Positions 51,367 through 59,935 of a stretch of 64,000 bases of DNA are shown piece after piece. Each line of letters begins with the position of its first letter. Position 1 is the first letter of the stretch. Source of the DNA: CAYGAG01 sp964347765 (GTDB lineage: Archaea; Thermoproteota; Bathyarchaeia; Bathyarchaeales; Bathycorpusculaceae). Position numbers and translations under genes: made by a program. The notes beneath the pieces are model-generated. The model did not search any database, was not told the DNA's origin, and saw only the letters and a program-made list of their open reading frames with translations. Where the stretch lies: the NCBI GenBank assembly GCA_964347765.1, contig CAYGAG010000001.1, forward strand, positions 1-64,000, in the 5' to 3' direction.

Positions 51367-51486
51367 CCTGAAACGCTTTCCACGCTTCTGACCGCGATAG
51401 ATGCCTCAGAAATTCAACTTAGACCCTGCGTATCTCGGCATATATGTTGAAGATGTTGAAAGGATCTTGAAATGAGTAGGACAAGT

Positions 51487-52461
51487 CTACCCTATAGATC
51501 CTGTCATTCCGCTTTTCATAAGCAGGCGTTGCCATCTTTTGTCTGTTGCCTGTTGTATTTCGTCTATGATCTTCTCGAATTTTGGTGTGAACAGATGTCT
51601 AAAACGTCCCTGCGTCTTTAGATAGTCCTTTATAGGTTTCTTTCTTTCAGGTTTTAAGGCTATGACTTTGCTTGAAGTAGATAGATGATACTCGCCGTTT
51701 ATTGATTCCCACAGAGGAAACATACAGGTCTCTACAGCCAGACTTGAGATCTCTATAGATTTGCTTGGGTCGCTTCGCCATCCGCGGGGGCAAGGTGCAA
51801 AGACATGTAAAAAGGCGGGGCCATCTACTTCTAGGCCTTTTCTTGATTTTGCGATCAAATCTTTCCAGTAGAAGGGTGATGCTGTGGCTACGTAAGGCAT
51901 GTCGTGGGCTACCATAATGTCTGCGATAGGTTTTTTGAACTGAGGTTTTCCCGGTATGACTGATCCGGCTGGTGATGTTGTCGTGGAAGCTCCACGTGGA
52001 GTTCCTCCGCTCCTCTGAATACCTGTGTTCATATAGGCTTCATTGTCATAGAGCACATACAAGAAATCGTGCCCTCTTTCCACCGCACCTGATAGAGCCT
52101 GGATGCCTATGTCGTAAGTGCCTCCATCTCCAGCAAAAGCTATGACATCCACGTGCTCGTCACTTATCCTCCTCTTCTTTTTCAACACTTTCAAGGCAGC
52201 TTCGATACCTGATGCGTTTGCAGCTGCGTTTTCAAATGCTGTATGTATCCATGGTGTAGCCCAAGACGTATATGGATAAATGCTTGAAACTACCTCCATG
52301 CATCCTGTAGCGGTTGTCACGATGGTGGGTCCTCTGACAGCTTTCAAGACGAGTCTCATAACTGTAGCAGGGGCACAACCAGCACAGGCTCTGTGGCCTG
52401 ACATAAAGAGGTCAGGTTTTGCGGCTATGTCTTTTGCCTTAAATTTCCATTCAGAAAGCAT
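51487..52461 (-). CDS. porB: Pyruvate:ferredoxin oxidoreductase beta subunit
   Basis: The beta subunit binds thiamine diphosphate and part of the Fe-S chain. The 324-residue product has GHRACAGCAPATVMRLVL with the CxxC pair, TTATGCMEVVSSIYPYTSW, the ThDP motif FAGDGGTYDIGIQALSGAVE and YDNEAYMNTGIQRSG. The segment CPRGWRSDP contains a further cysteine ligand. It is the last gene of porGDAB. The complex turns pyruvate and CoA into acetyl-CoA and CO2 with ferredoxin. Confidence 0.95.
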   Translation of the reverse strand: MLSEWKFKAKDIAAKPDLFMSGHRACAGCAPATVMRLVLKAVRGPTIVTTATGCMEVVSSIYPYTSWATPWIHTAFENAAANASGIEAALKVLKKKRRISDEHVDVIAFAGDGGTYDIGIQALSGAVERGHDFLYVLYDNEAYMNTGIQRSGGTPRGASTTTSPAGSVIPGKPQFKKPIADIMVAHDMPYVATASPFYWKDLIAKSRKGLEVDGPAFLHVFAPCPRGWRSDPSKSIEISSLAVETCMFPLWESINGEYHLSTSSKVIALKPERKKPIKDYLKTQGRFRHLFTPKFEKIIDEIQQATDKRWQRLLMKSGMTGSIG

Positions 52462-52464
52462 TTC

Positions 52465-53712
52465 TCATTCTTCCTCCTCTTGGCCTCTCAATCCTACATA
52501 GCGAACGCGATTCTCTGCTTTCCAAGTCTTCGGCAAATCTTGCAGCTCACTGTAAATGCCACGTATCTGGCTGGGGCTTATGTCCCTTCCGCCGAGCCCA
52601 TATATGTAATTTGCCATAAGCGGACGGTTAGATGTTTCGTAGAGTGCATGGCGGATTTCTTGGAATACCGGTCCGCCGCCTCCTCCGAAACTCATGCTTC
52701 TATCCATGACGGCTACCGCCTTCATTTTCTCAAGTACTTTCGCAATGCTTTTGAGAGGCAAAGGCCTGAAAGTCCGGATCCTTAACAGGCCCGCCTTGAT
52801 TCCTTCTGCTCTGAGTTCGTCTACGACACTTTTCACTGTTCCAGCAGTTGATCCTAAACATATTGCCGCTATTTCGGCATCATCCATAAGGTAGAGGTCA
52901 ATCAAACCATCTCCATAATGTCTTCCACTTATCTGAGCGTATTCATCATGTACTTGCTTGATAGTCTTCAGCGACTTCTTCATGGCGTCCTCTTGTTGTC
53001 GTTTGAACTCAAAGTAGTAGTCTGGAAACGCCACGGGTCCAATGCTCAGAGGATTCTCAGGGTCAAGCCTAAAAGGTCCTTCTTTCTTTTCGTGGGCAAT
53101 TACTCGCGGGATTTCACGTATTCCAACGAACTTCTTCACAATATCATCTGAAAGCACATGCACGTTCTCCAATGCATGGCTTAGTGTGAAACCGTCCAAG
53201 CAGACCATCACAGGTAGCAGGATCTCTGGATCTTCAGCTATGCGGAAGGCTTGAATCAGGGAGTCATATGCTTCTTGCGAGTTTTCAGCATAAGTCTTTA
53301 TCCAGCCACTGTCGCGTTGACCCATGCTGTCTGAATGGTCGCAGTGAATGTTTAAGGGAGCTGAGAGGGCTCTGTTGGCTACTGCCATTACTACTGGTGT
53401 ACGACATCCTGAAGCTACATAAAGCATTTCATGCATTAGCGCTAGGCCTGGCGCTGCTGTTGCTGTGAAGGTTCTGGCTCCTGTTGCTGAAGCGGTGATG
53501 CAAGCTGTCATCGCGCTATGTTCCGATTCTACGCATACGAATTCTGTGTCGACTTCTCCGTCAGCCACGTATTCGCTGAATCTTTCCACGATTATGGTTT
53601 GGGGGGTGACTGGATAAGCGGCGACTACATCAACGTTTGACTGTTTGGCAGCGTAGGCCACAGCTTCGTCTCCGTTCAACGCTAAGACTCTTTGTTTAAC
53701 CAAAATCTCCAT
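52465..53712 (-). CDS. porA: Pyruvate:ferredoxin oxidoreductase alpha subunit
   Basis: The alpha subunit carries the pyruvate-binding and part of the ThDP site. The 415-residue product shows ALNGDEAVAYAAKQSNVDVV, the conserved AYPVTPQTIIVE, FVCVESEHSAMTACITASAT, and MDRSMSFGGGGGPVFQEIRH in the C-terminal domain. It is three bases from porB and eighteen bases from porD, all one operon. Confidence 0.95.
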   Translation of the reverse strand: MEILVKQRVLALNGDEAVAYAAKQSNVDVVAAYPVTPQTIIVERFSEYVADGEVDTEFVCVESEHSAMTACITASATGARTFTATAAPGLALMHEMLYVASGCRTPVVMAVANRALSAPLNIHCDHSDSMGQRDSGWIKTYAENSQEAYDSLIQAFRIAEDPEILLPVMVCLDGFTLSHALENVHVLSDDIVKKFVGIREIPRVIAHEKKEGPFRLDPENPLSIGPVAFPDYYFEFKRQQEDAMKKSLKTIKQVHDEYAQISGRHYGDGLIDLYLMDDAEIAAICLGSTAGTVKSVVDELRAEGIKAGLLRIRTFRPLPLKSIAKVLEKMKAVAVMDRSMSFGGGGGPVFQEIRHALYETSNRPLMANYIYGLGGRDISPSQIRGIYSELQDLPKTWKAENRVRYVGLRGQEEEE

Positions 53713-53730
53713 TTCAAAATGTTCCTCCGT

Positions 53731-54006
53731 CTACATTTCCATTTCGATGGCGTCGAATGGGCATTCGTTTGCACATATTCCGCATCCCTTGCAATAGTCA
53801 TAGTTGAACTCTATGTCTTCCTTTTCGGGGTTCCAATGGATTGCTCCGTCTGGACAGAATATCACGCAGAGTGTGCAACGTGTGCACTTCTCCAGATCTC
53901 TTTTCGGCTTGTATGTCTTCCAATCCCCTGTCAGATACTCTGTGCTGGGTTTCCAGCATACTCCTGCTGGCGGAATCTCTCTCCATGTCTTTTCCTGCGT
54001 TGTCAT
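53731..54006 (-). CDS. porD: Pyruvate:ferredoxin oxidoreductase delta subunit (2x[4Fe-4S])
   Basis: This 91-residue ferredoxin-like subunit passes electrons from the ThDP site. Two CxxCxxCxxxCP motifs are present: CTRCTLCVIFCPDGAI and CKGCGICANECPFDAI. It overlaps porG by four bases at its start and is followed by porA, the standard archaeal order. Confidence 0.95.
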   Translation of the reverse strand: MTTQEKTWREIPPAGVCWKPSTEYLTGDWKTYKPKRDLEKCTRCTLCVIFCPDGAIHWNPEKEDIEFNYDYCKGCGICANECPFDAIEMEM

Positions 54007-54563
54007 TCAGATTTCACCTCGTTGTAGGATTCCTTTATCACAGCCATATTCTTCTCAGCGATAACTTGGTTAAAACGTTCCTTGACAACTTTCTCAAGGG
54101 CTACGGTATCAATAATTCCAGTGACGCGAGCCACCCCGCCCAACATGGCTGTGTTTGTGATCGGCCTTCCCAATATTTTCATGGCGATATCTGTAGCAGG
54201 CACGGTGAAAACCTTCCCGTCTTCCGCCCTAAGGGTCTTTCTCATACCAGCAGGATGCTGATTTGAGTTGACTATTATGATTCCCTTCTCATCCAATCCT
54301 TTCGTGACTGGAACAGTTTTCAATAGTGTTGGATCGAGAACAGCTATCACGTTAGGATTATAGACCGCACAATGAATCTTGATTGGTTCATCGCTTATTC
54401 TTGTAAAGGCAGCCACCGGCGCACCCATACGTTCCGGACCGAATTCTGGAAAAGACTGAATATATTTTCCTTCATGGATCGCCGCTCTGGCCAGTAATTC
54501 ACTAGCAGTCCATGCTCCTTGGCCACCTCTACCGTGCCATCTGACCTCTAGGATCTTTTTCAA
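54003..54563 (-). CDS. porG: Pyruvate:ferredoxin oxidoreductase gamma subunit
   Basis: The gamma subunit contributes the CoA-binding half of the complex. The product (186 residues) has the entry motif VRWHGRGGQGAWTASELLAR. FPEFGPERMGAPVAAFTRIS follows, then the C-terminal NTAMLGGVARVTGI. I use TTG 54563, which has a GGAG upstream and gives the family N-terminus; the frame is open back to 54617. It is the first gene of porGDAB on the reverse strand. Confidence 0.94.
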   Translation of the reverse strand: MKKILEVRWHGRGGQGAWTASELLARAAIHEGKYIQSFPEFGPERMGAPVAAFTRISDEPIKIHCAVYNPNVIAVLDPTLLKTVPVTKGLDEKGIIIVNSNQHPAGMRKTLRAEDGKVFTVPATDIAMKILGRPITNTAMLGGVARVTGIIDTVALEKVVKERFNQVIAEKNMAVIKESYNEVKSE

Positions 54564-54740
54564 GTTGCAAACTCTCCGTGAATCTTTCAGCTTAATTTGG
54601 AAACCTGAGATATACACCTTTCGAAGAGAAAAGGCGAGACAAGACTTGGCGAATGCTACCTATTCCTGTGAATATGACTATGTTGATTTTTGGAATGAGG
54701 CTTGCCGCAATTCTTAAGTGGAAAATACAGTGAAATCTAG

Positions 54741-56300
54741 ATGTCTAAGCATAATTGGATCGGGGAAAGAGTCTTGCGCACGGAATCTTCGAGAGGCACA
54801 GTGTTGTTGACAGCTGATGAGACTCTCATGAGTGATTATCATCACAATGAATTTTTGGGCTTTGGAACCTGTGCCCCATCGAATTTTGTGCCAGACTGGC
54901 TCTATAGATTTCTCTTTTTCCCATCGATCAGGACAAAAGACGGTGTGCCAAATGCTGCACCTTATGGACTGAGGAAGGTCGAAGCTCAACTTCTAAGTGA
55001 AGGTTTTGACGTGCTGACTGTTGTTCCCAGCGATTTGAGAAGGTATATTGACGCAGCACAGGTTCTGGGAATATACGTTATGGACCCATTTGGCTTGGGT
55101 CCAGCCTCAAGTACATTTGCTTCTGTCTTGAAGAGAGAGCCATTTCTCGCACGGTGTTTTCGTCTCTTGTTGAATAGACCTGAGGTTAGAGAGGCGAAAA
55201 GTCGAGGGTTGAATATAATCTTGGGAGGACCGGGCGTCTGGCAGTTCCGTCATAGACCAAAGTTTGTGGAGAAGTACGGGATAGACTGCATAATCAGCGG
55301 GGAAGCTGAAGGTGTGGTTGGCAAGATTTTCCGGTCTGCCCTGAATGGGGAGCGTCTTCCTCAGTATTACGAGGTTGGGATAGATGAAACACCTCGCTTG
55401 GAAGAGATACCTGACATTGCTAAGGCTTCTGTGAATGGTCTGGTGGAGATTGGCCGCGGATGTGTTCGAAGCTGCAGATTCTGCAGTGTCACTCTGAGAC
55501 CTTTGCGGTGGTTTTCTTTAGAGAAGATACTAAGAGAAATCAATGTGAACATAAGAGTTGGTCAGATAAACTGGGTTTGTCTTCATTCAGAGGATGTTAT
55601 GCTGTATGGCTCCAGCAATACTTTGCCAAATGATGAGAAAGTCATCAAGCTTCATGAGCTTGTTGGCAAGAAGTGCACGGGCATATGTTGGAGTCATTCT
55701 TCGGTGGCATCTGTATTGGCTAAGCCAGAGCTCTTTTCAAAGGTTGCTGAAATCGTACTGCAGAAGCAACCTTGGTGGGGTGTGGAAATCGGCATAGAGA
55801 CGGGCTCATCGAGGCTAGCCAAGAAATTGATGCCTGCGAAAACACACCCTTTCAAGGCTAAGGAATGGCCTGAAATTGTTTATCAAGGTATGGGCCTGAT
55901 GCATGACCATAATCTGATTCCAGCATGTACTTTGATGGTTGGAGTTCCTGATGAGACAGAAGAGGATCTGATAGAAACTATTGAATTGGTTGAAGATCTT
56001 AAGAGCTTTAGAAGTCTGATTGTGCCTTTGTTTTTTGTTCCTATGGGTAGGCTAAGTCATGAAGACTGGTTTAAAGAGACTGAGATGAATGAGCTTCACA
56101 GAGAGTTATTGGGCAGATGCTTAGAGCATGACTTGTATTGGATTGACAGGTTGATCGGTCTAGGGTTCACTGGAAAATGGTATCGAGGTATCTTACGTTT
56201 ACTGTACAAGGTTTTTGTCAGTGTAGTAAAATTTAATGTAAGGAGAGAAGGCATTCTATCATCAGAACTGTATCATCAGCGGAGATTCACCGTGCCGTAG
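54741..56300 (+). CDS. B12-binding-type radical SAM protein
   Basis: The 519-residue product has an N-terminal region resembling a B12-binding fold (EAQLLSEGFDVLTVVPSDLR, then LNIILGGPGVWQF and IDCIISGEAEG), though the B12-ligand DxHxxG is not clear. The radical SAM core follows with EIGRGCVRSCRFCSVTLRP, the CxxxCxxC cluster site. Further segments EIGIETGSSRLAKKLMP and TLMVGVPDETEEDLIETIEL fit the B12/radical SAM class. C-terminal helices complete it. Substrate unknown. It is divergent from porGDAB. Confidence 0.83.
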   Translation: MSKHNWIGERVLRTESSRGTVLLTADETLMSDYHHNEFLGFGTCAPSNFVPDWLYRFLFFPSIRTKDGVPNAAPYGLRKVEAQLLSEGFDVLTVVPSDLRRYIDAAQVLGIYVMDPFGLGPASSTFASVLKREPFLARCFRLLLNRPEVREAKSRGLNIILGGPGVWQFRHRPKFVEKYGIDCIISGEAEGVVGKIFRSALNGERLPQYYEVGIDETPRLEEIPDIAKASVNGLVEIGRGCVRSCRFCSVTLRPLRWFSLEKILREINVNIRVGQINWVCLHSEDVMLYGSSNTLPNDEKVIKLHELVGKKCTGICWSHSSVASVLAKPELFSKVAEIVLQKQPWWGVEIGIETGSSRLAKKLMPAKTHPFKAKEWPEIVYQGMGLMHDHNLIPACTLMVGVPDETEEDLIETIELVEDLKSFRSLIVPLFFVPMGRLSHEDWFKETEMNELHRELLGRCLEHDLYWIDRLIGLGFTGKWYRGILRLLYKVFVSVVKFNVRREGILSSELYHQRRFTVP

Positions 56301-56442
56301 CGATATTACGGTCGAACCAAGTGTTTGTACTGGTCTGCTGTTTTGATATGAAGTTTGAGAAGGAATGGAGAGTAGTTGATCAGACAATCAAAAATAGATA
56401 AAGGACTGTTTGCAATAATAGCGTTCAGTGGAGGAAAAGAAA

Positions 56443-56874
56443 GTGGCAGGCATAGTTGTAGTAAGAGACGTGATGTCTAGAGATGTGAAGGTTGTAAGGA
56501 CCGATTCAAGCGTCAAAGAGATCGTGGCAACTATGAATAAGTTTGATATTGGCTCCATAGTGGTTGTGGCAGGTAATAGGCCCGTAGGAATCATAACTGA
56601 ACGAGATATACTTCTTAGAGTGGTGGAGGCATGTTTAGCGCCGGAAGCCCTTACTGCAAAACAGGTGATGAGCAGTCCTGTGATAACTATAGACCAAACA
56701 GCCAGCATCGATGAAGCCGCCGAATTGATGGCAAAGAAGAGAGTCAAGAAACTTCCAGTGATGAACAAAGAGAAACTTGTAGGCATTATCACACTTACAG
56801 ATATAGTTGCTAAAGTTCCTAAAATGCTCTCAATCCTAGAAGAACTTTTGAGACCATACCATCGCGCTTACTGA
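56443..56874 (+). CDS. Protein of two CBS domains
   Basis: The product (143 residues) consists of a CBS pair: VRDVMSRDVKVVRTDSSVKE to GIITERDILLRVV, and AKQVMSSPVITIDQTASIDE to LVGIITLTDIV. CBS pairs bind adenosine nucleotides and regulate partners. The GTG at 56443 has a GGAGG eight bases before it; a GTG at 56428 is in frame. There is no other domain, and the neighbours do not show a target. Confidence 0.9.
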   Translation: MAGIVVVRDVMSRDVKVVRTDSSVKEIVATMNKFDIGSIVVVAGNRPVGIITERDILLRVVEACLAPEALTAKQVMSSPVITIDQTASIDEAAELMAKKRVKKLPVMNKEKLVGIITLTDIVAKVPKMLSILEELLRPYHRAY

Positions 56875-56971
56875 CCAACATAATCGAAATGTTATACCTA
56901 TTCTCACGGCTTCAAGACATGATAACACCTCAGAAAGATGGCAGTACAACACGTTCTCATATGTGACTAAG

Positions 56972-56979
56972 TTTAAATA
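56972..56979 (+). promoter_or_regulatory. TATA box for tRNA-Asn
   Basis: TTTAAATA lies about 43 bases before the tRNA-Asn 5' end, the usual place for an archaeal tRNA promoter with a short 5' leader to be removed by RNase P. Confidence 0.5.
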
Positions 56980-57018
56980 CCTCACTGAAAAACCAGAAAT
57001 CGCATAAATTCAGTGTAT

Positions 57019-57092
57019 GCCGCCGTAGCTCAGCTAGGTAGAGCGGCTGGCTGTTAACCAGTTGGTCGTAGGTTCAAGTCCTACCGGCGGCG
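57019..57092 (+). tRNA. tRNA-Asn (GUU anticodon)
   Basis: Acceptor arms GCCGCCG and CGGCGGC pair fully with G as discriminator. The D arm is GCTC AGCTAGGTA GAGC. The anticodon stem CTGG/CCAG closes the loop CUGUUAA, giving anticodon GUU (Asn). The T arm is GTAGG TTCAAGT CCTAC. No intron, and no CCA is encoded (unlike the tRNA-Gln here). Confidence 0.95.
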
Positions 57093-57392
57093 CTACAGAC
57101 AAACCGGCGACTCTACTTCCTTTTTCTGAAGAACTTCATGTTACCTACTGTACACGCTCGGTCTACTTTCAGCCATAAAAATTCTATTTTCCGAATTCGT
57201 TTCTGGGGGTCTTCGTTAGGTTCTGAGGTGTTTGCTGAATACTGAAGATGCCAACCTTCAGCACTAGTTTCTAGTTTCTAGATTTGGGTAAATTGCGAGA
57301 AATGGCAGACTTATGCTGAGAGCCCCTTCCACCAGTCTGTCACCCACCTTCCATTTCGGTCTGTAGAGCCTTCTTCGCTTTCTCAGATCCTC
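57093..57392. other. Gap after tRNA-Asn
   Basis: A pyrimidine-rich CTTCCTTTTTCTG at about 57115-57127 could end tRNA transcription. I see no gene in the rest of this 300-base stretch. Confidence 0.4.
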
Positions 57393-57761
57393 TTACAATT
57401 CCATAGACTTCTGCACTTTCAACAGCTCTCTCTTGAGTTCAGGTCTAACATCTTCAGACAGTTTCAGCATTCCCGCAACACGAATCTTCATCATTGTACC
57501 CTGTTTGATAGCACTTTCAAAGTTTTCATTGTTCAGAACACAGACGCCCATTCCGGAGCAAGCTTTTTGACCTTTAGATTCTTTCGATGATGGCTGAGTC
57601 AACTGCTCTAGTTTATTCTAAATAGATCTTTGATGAGAATCAAGTCGTTCTCTGATTGCAGCTCTAATAAATTCCGCACTACTTGGTTAATAATCTGATT
57701 CAACAAGCATGTCAATTCTAGCAATTTCTAACGTTGGAAGATTTATAGTGAGCTTCTCCAT
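57393..57761 (-). pseudogene. Ribbon-helix-helix regulator gene with two in-frame stops
   Basis: From ATG 57761 one frame gives MEKLTINLPTLEIARIDMLV, typical of archaeal CopG-like ribbon-helix-helix proteins. It meets TAA at 57687-57689, then continues PSSAEFIRAAIRERLDSH, exactly the next part of the family (usually YPSRxEFIRxAIR). It meets TAG at 57618-57620 and continues into a C-terminal region ending IRVAGMLKLSEDVRPELKRE. No frameshift is needed: the frame is otherwise intact, about 122 codons. Either a young pseudogene with two point mutations or a rare case of recoding. The last 69 codons alone are open and might still make a fragment. Confidence 0.68.
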
Positions 57762-57963
57762 TTTAGGTTCTTCAAACATACAACCATACATCCATACATC
57801 CATTAGGATGTTCTGAAAAATCCGTAAAACGGTTATAGGGATGTTAGCATTTAGGGATTTCGCTTCATCAACTTGCTTCTTCACCGTCAGGTGGAATCGC
57901 TCGCGCGAAGAGATGATCCAAGTGCGCTGGGTTTCTTTTACGCAAGCGTATGCGTTTGGGTTC

Positions 57964-58707
57964 CTACCTAATCGCGGCAAGCAACCCAAGTGTCAAGATA
58001 AATCCTACTATCAATCCAAAGGATGTGAAATGTTCGTGTCCATGTTCATGAGCTACTGGAATTAGCTCATCCACAGTGATGAACACCATTACTCCTGCTG
58101 CAAAGGATAATGCAAAGGGCATCAGCTCAGGCAAAGTGGTGAGGAATACTGCAGCAATCACAGCCCCTGCGGGTTCGGTTAATCCTGAAAGCAAGGCTAC
58201 GCAGAATGCAGCCCATCTTGAAGCTCCACTCATACGAATCGTTAAGGCTATGGCTATACCTTCAGGTATGTTATGGAGTGCAATTGCAATAGTTATTATC
58301 AAGCCGATTTGCGGCGCATATGAGTAGCCTGAGGCGACAGCAATACCCTCTGGAAGATTGTGAAGAGATATCCCTATGGCAATTAATGTGCCTGTCCTAA
58401 GCATTCTAGCATCGATAGCTCCTTTTTCACTTACGATGTGCTTGTGAGGTAAGAGAAAGTCTAATATGAATAGTATAAGTGAACCTGCAATGAATCCTAC
58501 TGCTGCTGGGAACAACCCTGATATCATTATGGAGTCAAAGAGAAGCTCCATAAATGACAGCATAATCATCAAGCCAGCAGCCAATCCTATCAAGAACACC
58601 AACAGTTTTTCCCCAGGCTTTCGAACAAGAACTGCAAGACCCCCTAAACCAGTGCCCAAGCCTGCCAGGGTGCTCAGCAAGATTATGCTTACCACCTCAG
58701 TGTTCAT
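57964..58707 (-). CDS. ZIP-family metal transporter
   Basis: ZIP proteins bring zinc or other divalent metals into the cytoplasm. The product (247 residues) has about eight membrane segments and the two binuclear metal-site motifs: GISLHNLPEGIAVASGY and IAIALHNIPEGIAIAL. A further HEHGHEH cluster lies near the C-terminus. ATG 58707 is used; GTG 58716 is in frame. Its stop is about 200 bases from the RHH pseudogene; no metal regulator is adjacent other than that. Confidence 0.92.
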   Translation of the reverse strand: MNTEVVSIILLSTLAGLGTGLGGLAVLVRKPGEKLLVFLIGLAAGLMIMLSFMELLFDSIMISGLFPAAVGFIAGSLILFILDFLLPHKHIVSEKGAIDARMLRTGTLIAIGISLHNLPEGIAVASGYSYAPQIGLIITIAIALHNIPEGIAIALTIRMSGASRWAAFCVALLSGLTEPAGAVIAAVFLTTLPELMPFALSFAAGVMVFITVDELIPVAHEHGHEHFTSFGLIVGFILTLGLLAAIR

Positions 58708-59080
58708 GCATTCCACTCATTTCTGACTCTTCGTCACATGTTCTTTTTTTGTTTTGCTTTTTTTTTGGAGTAATCAAGTTTTTGGATAAACCAAAAAAGG
58801 GGAGTTTTGCGGGTGATATCTCCACTGCTCGCTCGTTGGTCCAAGTCCCACCGGCAGCGCCTACAACACCCTCTTGAACCTAGTACCGAAAGACCAGCGC
58901 CCGCTAATCTAAGATTAAGAGATCTGATGAAACATACCTTAACTTGGGACGAGCTCGCCAAGAGACTTGGTCACTCCTAAAACCAGATCGTGCGCTCGGG
59001 ATCAAATTTCAGTAGGGTGTTGATTGACACCTTAGTCCTTCCTAGAGGGAGGGCATCGTGTACGGGAGCGCAGGACAGCG

Positions 59081-59099
59081 TCTGATTCATTGAATCAGA
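59081..59099. repeat. Perfect inverted repeat
   Basis: TCTGATTCA and TGAATCAGA are exact nine-base arms around a single T. It is placed about 250 bases before the ArsR-like gene, far from any start codon, so it may be a protein-binding site or a scar rather than a terminator. Confidence 0.55.
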
Positions 59100-59304
59100 A
59101 GTCTTCTTCGTAATGCAGGGCGCGTCTTGATCTCATATGAGGAAGAAGGTCCCCTCGCTGCAGATCTCTTCTTCCGGAAGAATTTTGATGGTCATGACAG
59201 GTACATGTAGAAGCCCAGATAACGCCATTGAATGTGTTTTTCTTGCTAGAGGTCGATAATTGTGATAGTAAATCTTATATATGTCGGATTTGATTAGATA
59301 AATA

Positions 59305-59335
59305 TAGATTTAAAATAGACAAATGTAGATTTAAA
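59305..59335 (+). promoter_or_regulatory. Direct repeats TAGATTTAAA upstream of the ArsR-like gene
   Basis: TAGATTTAAA occurs at 59305-59314 and 59326-59335, 21 bases apart start to start, about two helical turns. The first copy doubles as a possible TATA region, and the second ends 15 bases before the ATG. This is a likely operator for the winged-helix regulator encoded next. Confidence 0.5.
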
Positions 59336-59350
59336 GACGGTGAGGATAGA

Positions 59351-59935
59351 ATGTCAGAAGAATTGAAAGAGGAAATGAAGCGACTCAAAGAAGAACTCCA
59401 GGAAATCAAAGAGCAACTAGAAGAGAAAACTGAAAAGAAGCGTAAGCGGGATCGCGGCATATACATAGATGTCGGTGAACATGTAGGAGAATATGCAGAA
59501 GATGTCTTGGAAGGAGTGGTTGAGGGAATTCACGGAGAGCTTGAAAAGTCAATATTCATAGGTCCACACGGCCGACACATCAAAATCCGCGGACCAGGCA
59601 TCAAGATTCACAAACGCGTTCCACGTACCGAGATAGAAGACGAGAGAGTTGACTTTGACAAAGCAGCGTCGGTAATGAGTGCACTAGGTCAAGAACATAG
59701 ACTGCGAGTTCTGGACCAACTCATGAGTGGCGGAAAATATCTAAACGAGCTTCAAGAGAACCTGCCTGAAATCGCCGCAAGCACATTATCAAGCCACTTG
59801 AACGTACTTGAAGAAGCAGGGCTGATAGTGCAGGAAAGAGTACGAGGGCGTTATCTCATAACTATACCCGGCAGATCCGCCTACAAGATGGCGCGCCGCG
59901 TCAGTAGATTTCTTAAAAGGAGAGAGGAAGAATGA
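59351..59935 (+). CDS. ArsR-like winged-helix regulator with N-terminal coiled coil
   Basis: The 194-residue product has a charged coiled coil at its start (LKEEMKRLKEELQEIKEQLE), a middle region of unknown fold (about 36-100), and a C-terminal winged helix beginning AASVMSALGQEHRLRVLDQL with the recognition part AASTLSSHLNVLEEAGLIVQ. No metal-binding CxC motif is visible, so it is not a classical metal sensor. It overlaps the next gene by four bases and probably controls that operon through the repeats upstream. Confidence 0.85.
   Translation: MSEELKEEMKRLKEELQEIKEQLEEKTEKKRKRDRGIYIDVGEHVGEYAEDVLEGVVEGIHGELEKSIFIGPHGRHIKIRGPGIKIHKRVPRTEIEDERVDFDKAASVMSALGQEHRLRVLDQLMSGGKYLNELQENLPEIAASTLSSHLNVLEEAGLIVQERVRGRYLITIPGRSAYKMARRVSRFLKRREEE

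Larger units (their letters stand above)
58708..59350. other. Gene-free stretch with a tRNA-3'-like fragment and repeats
   Basis: No convincing gene lies here. A segment at 58838-58861 (GGTCCAAGTCCCACCGGCAGCGCC) resembles the 3' end of the tRNA-Asn at 57019, minus the rest of the tRNA. A short open tail then follows (DLMKHTLTWDELAKRLGHS, to 58979), perhaps a gene remnant. A perfect 9-base inverted repeat (59081-59099) and A/T-rich direct repeats (59305-59335) come before the ArsR-like gene. Confidence 0.4.

Noticed and set aside
58734..58961. Reverse frame of 75 codons after the ZIP gene
   Set aside because: No ribosome site, random-looking Cys/Arg-rich product, and it covers the tRNA-like fragment.
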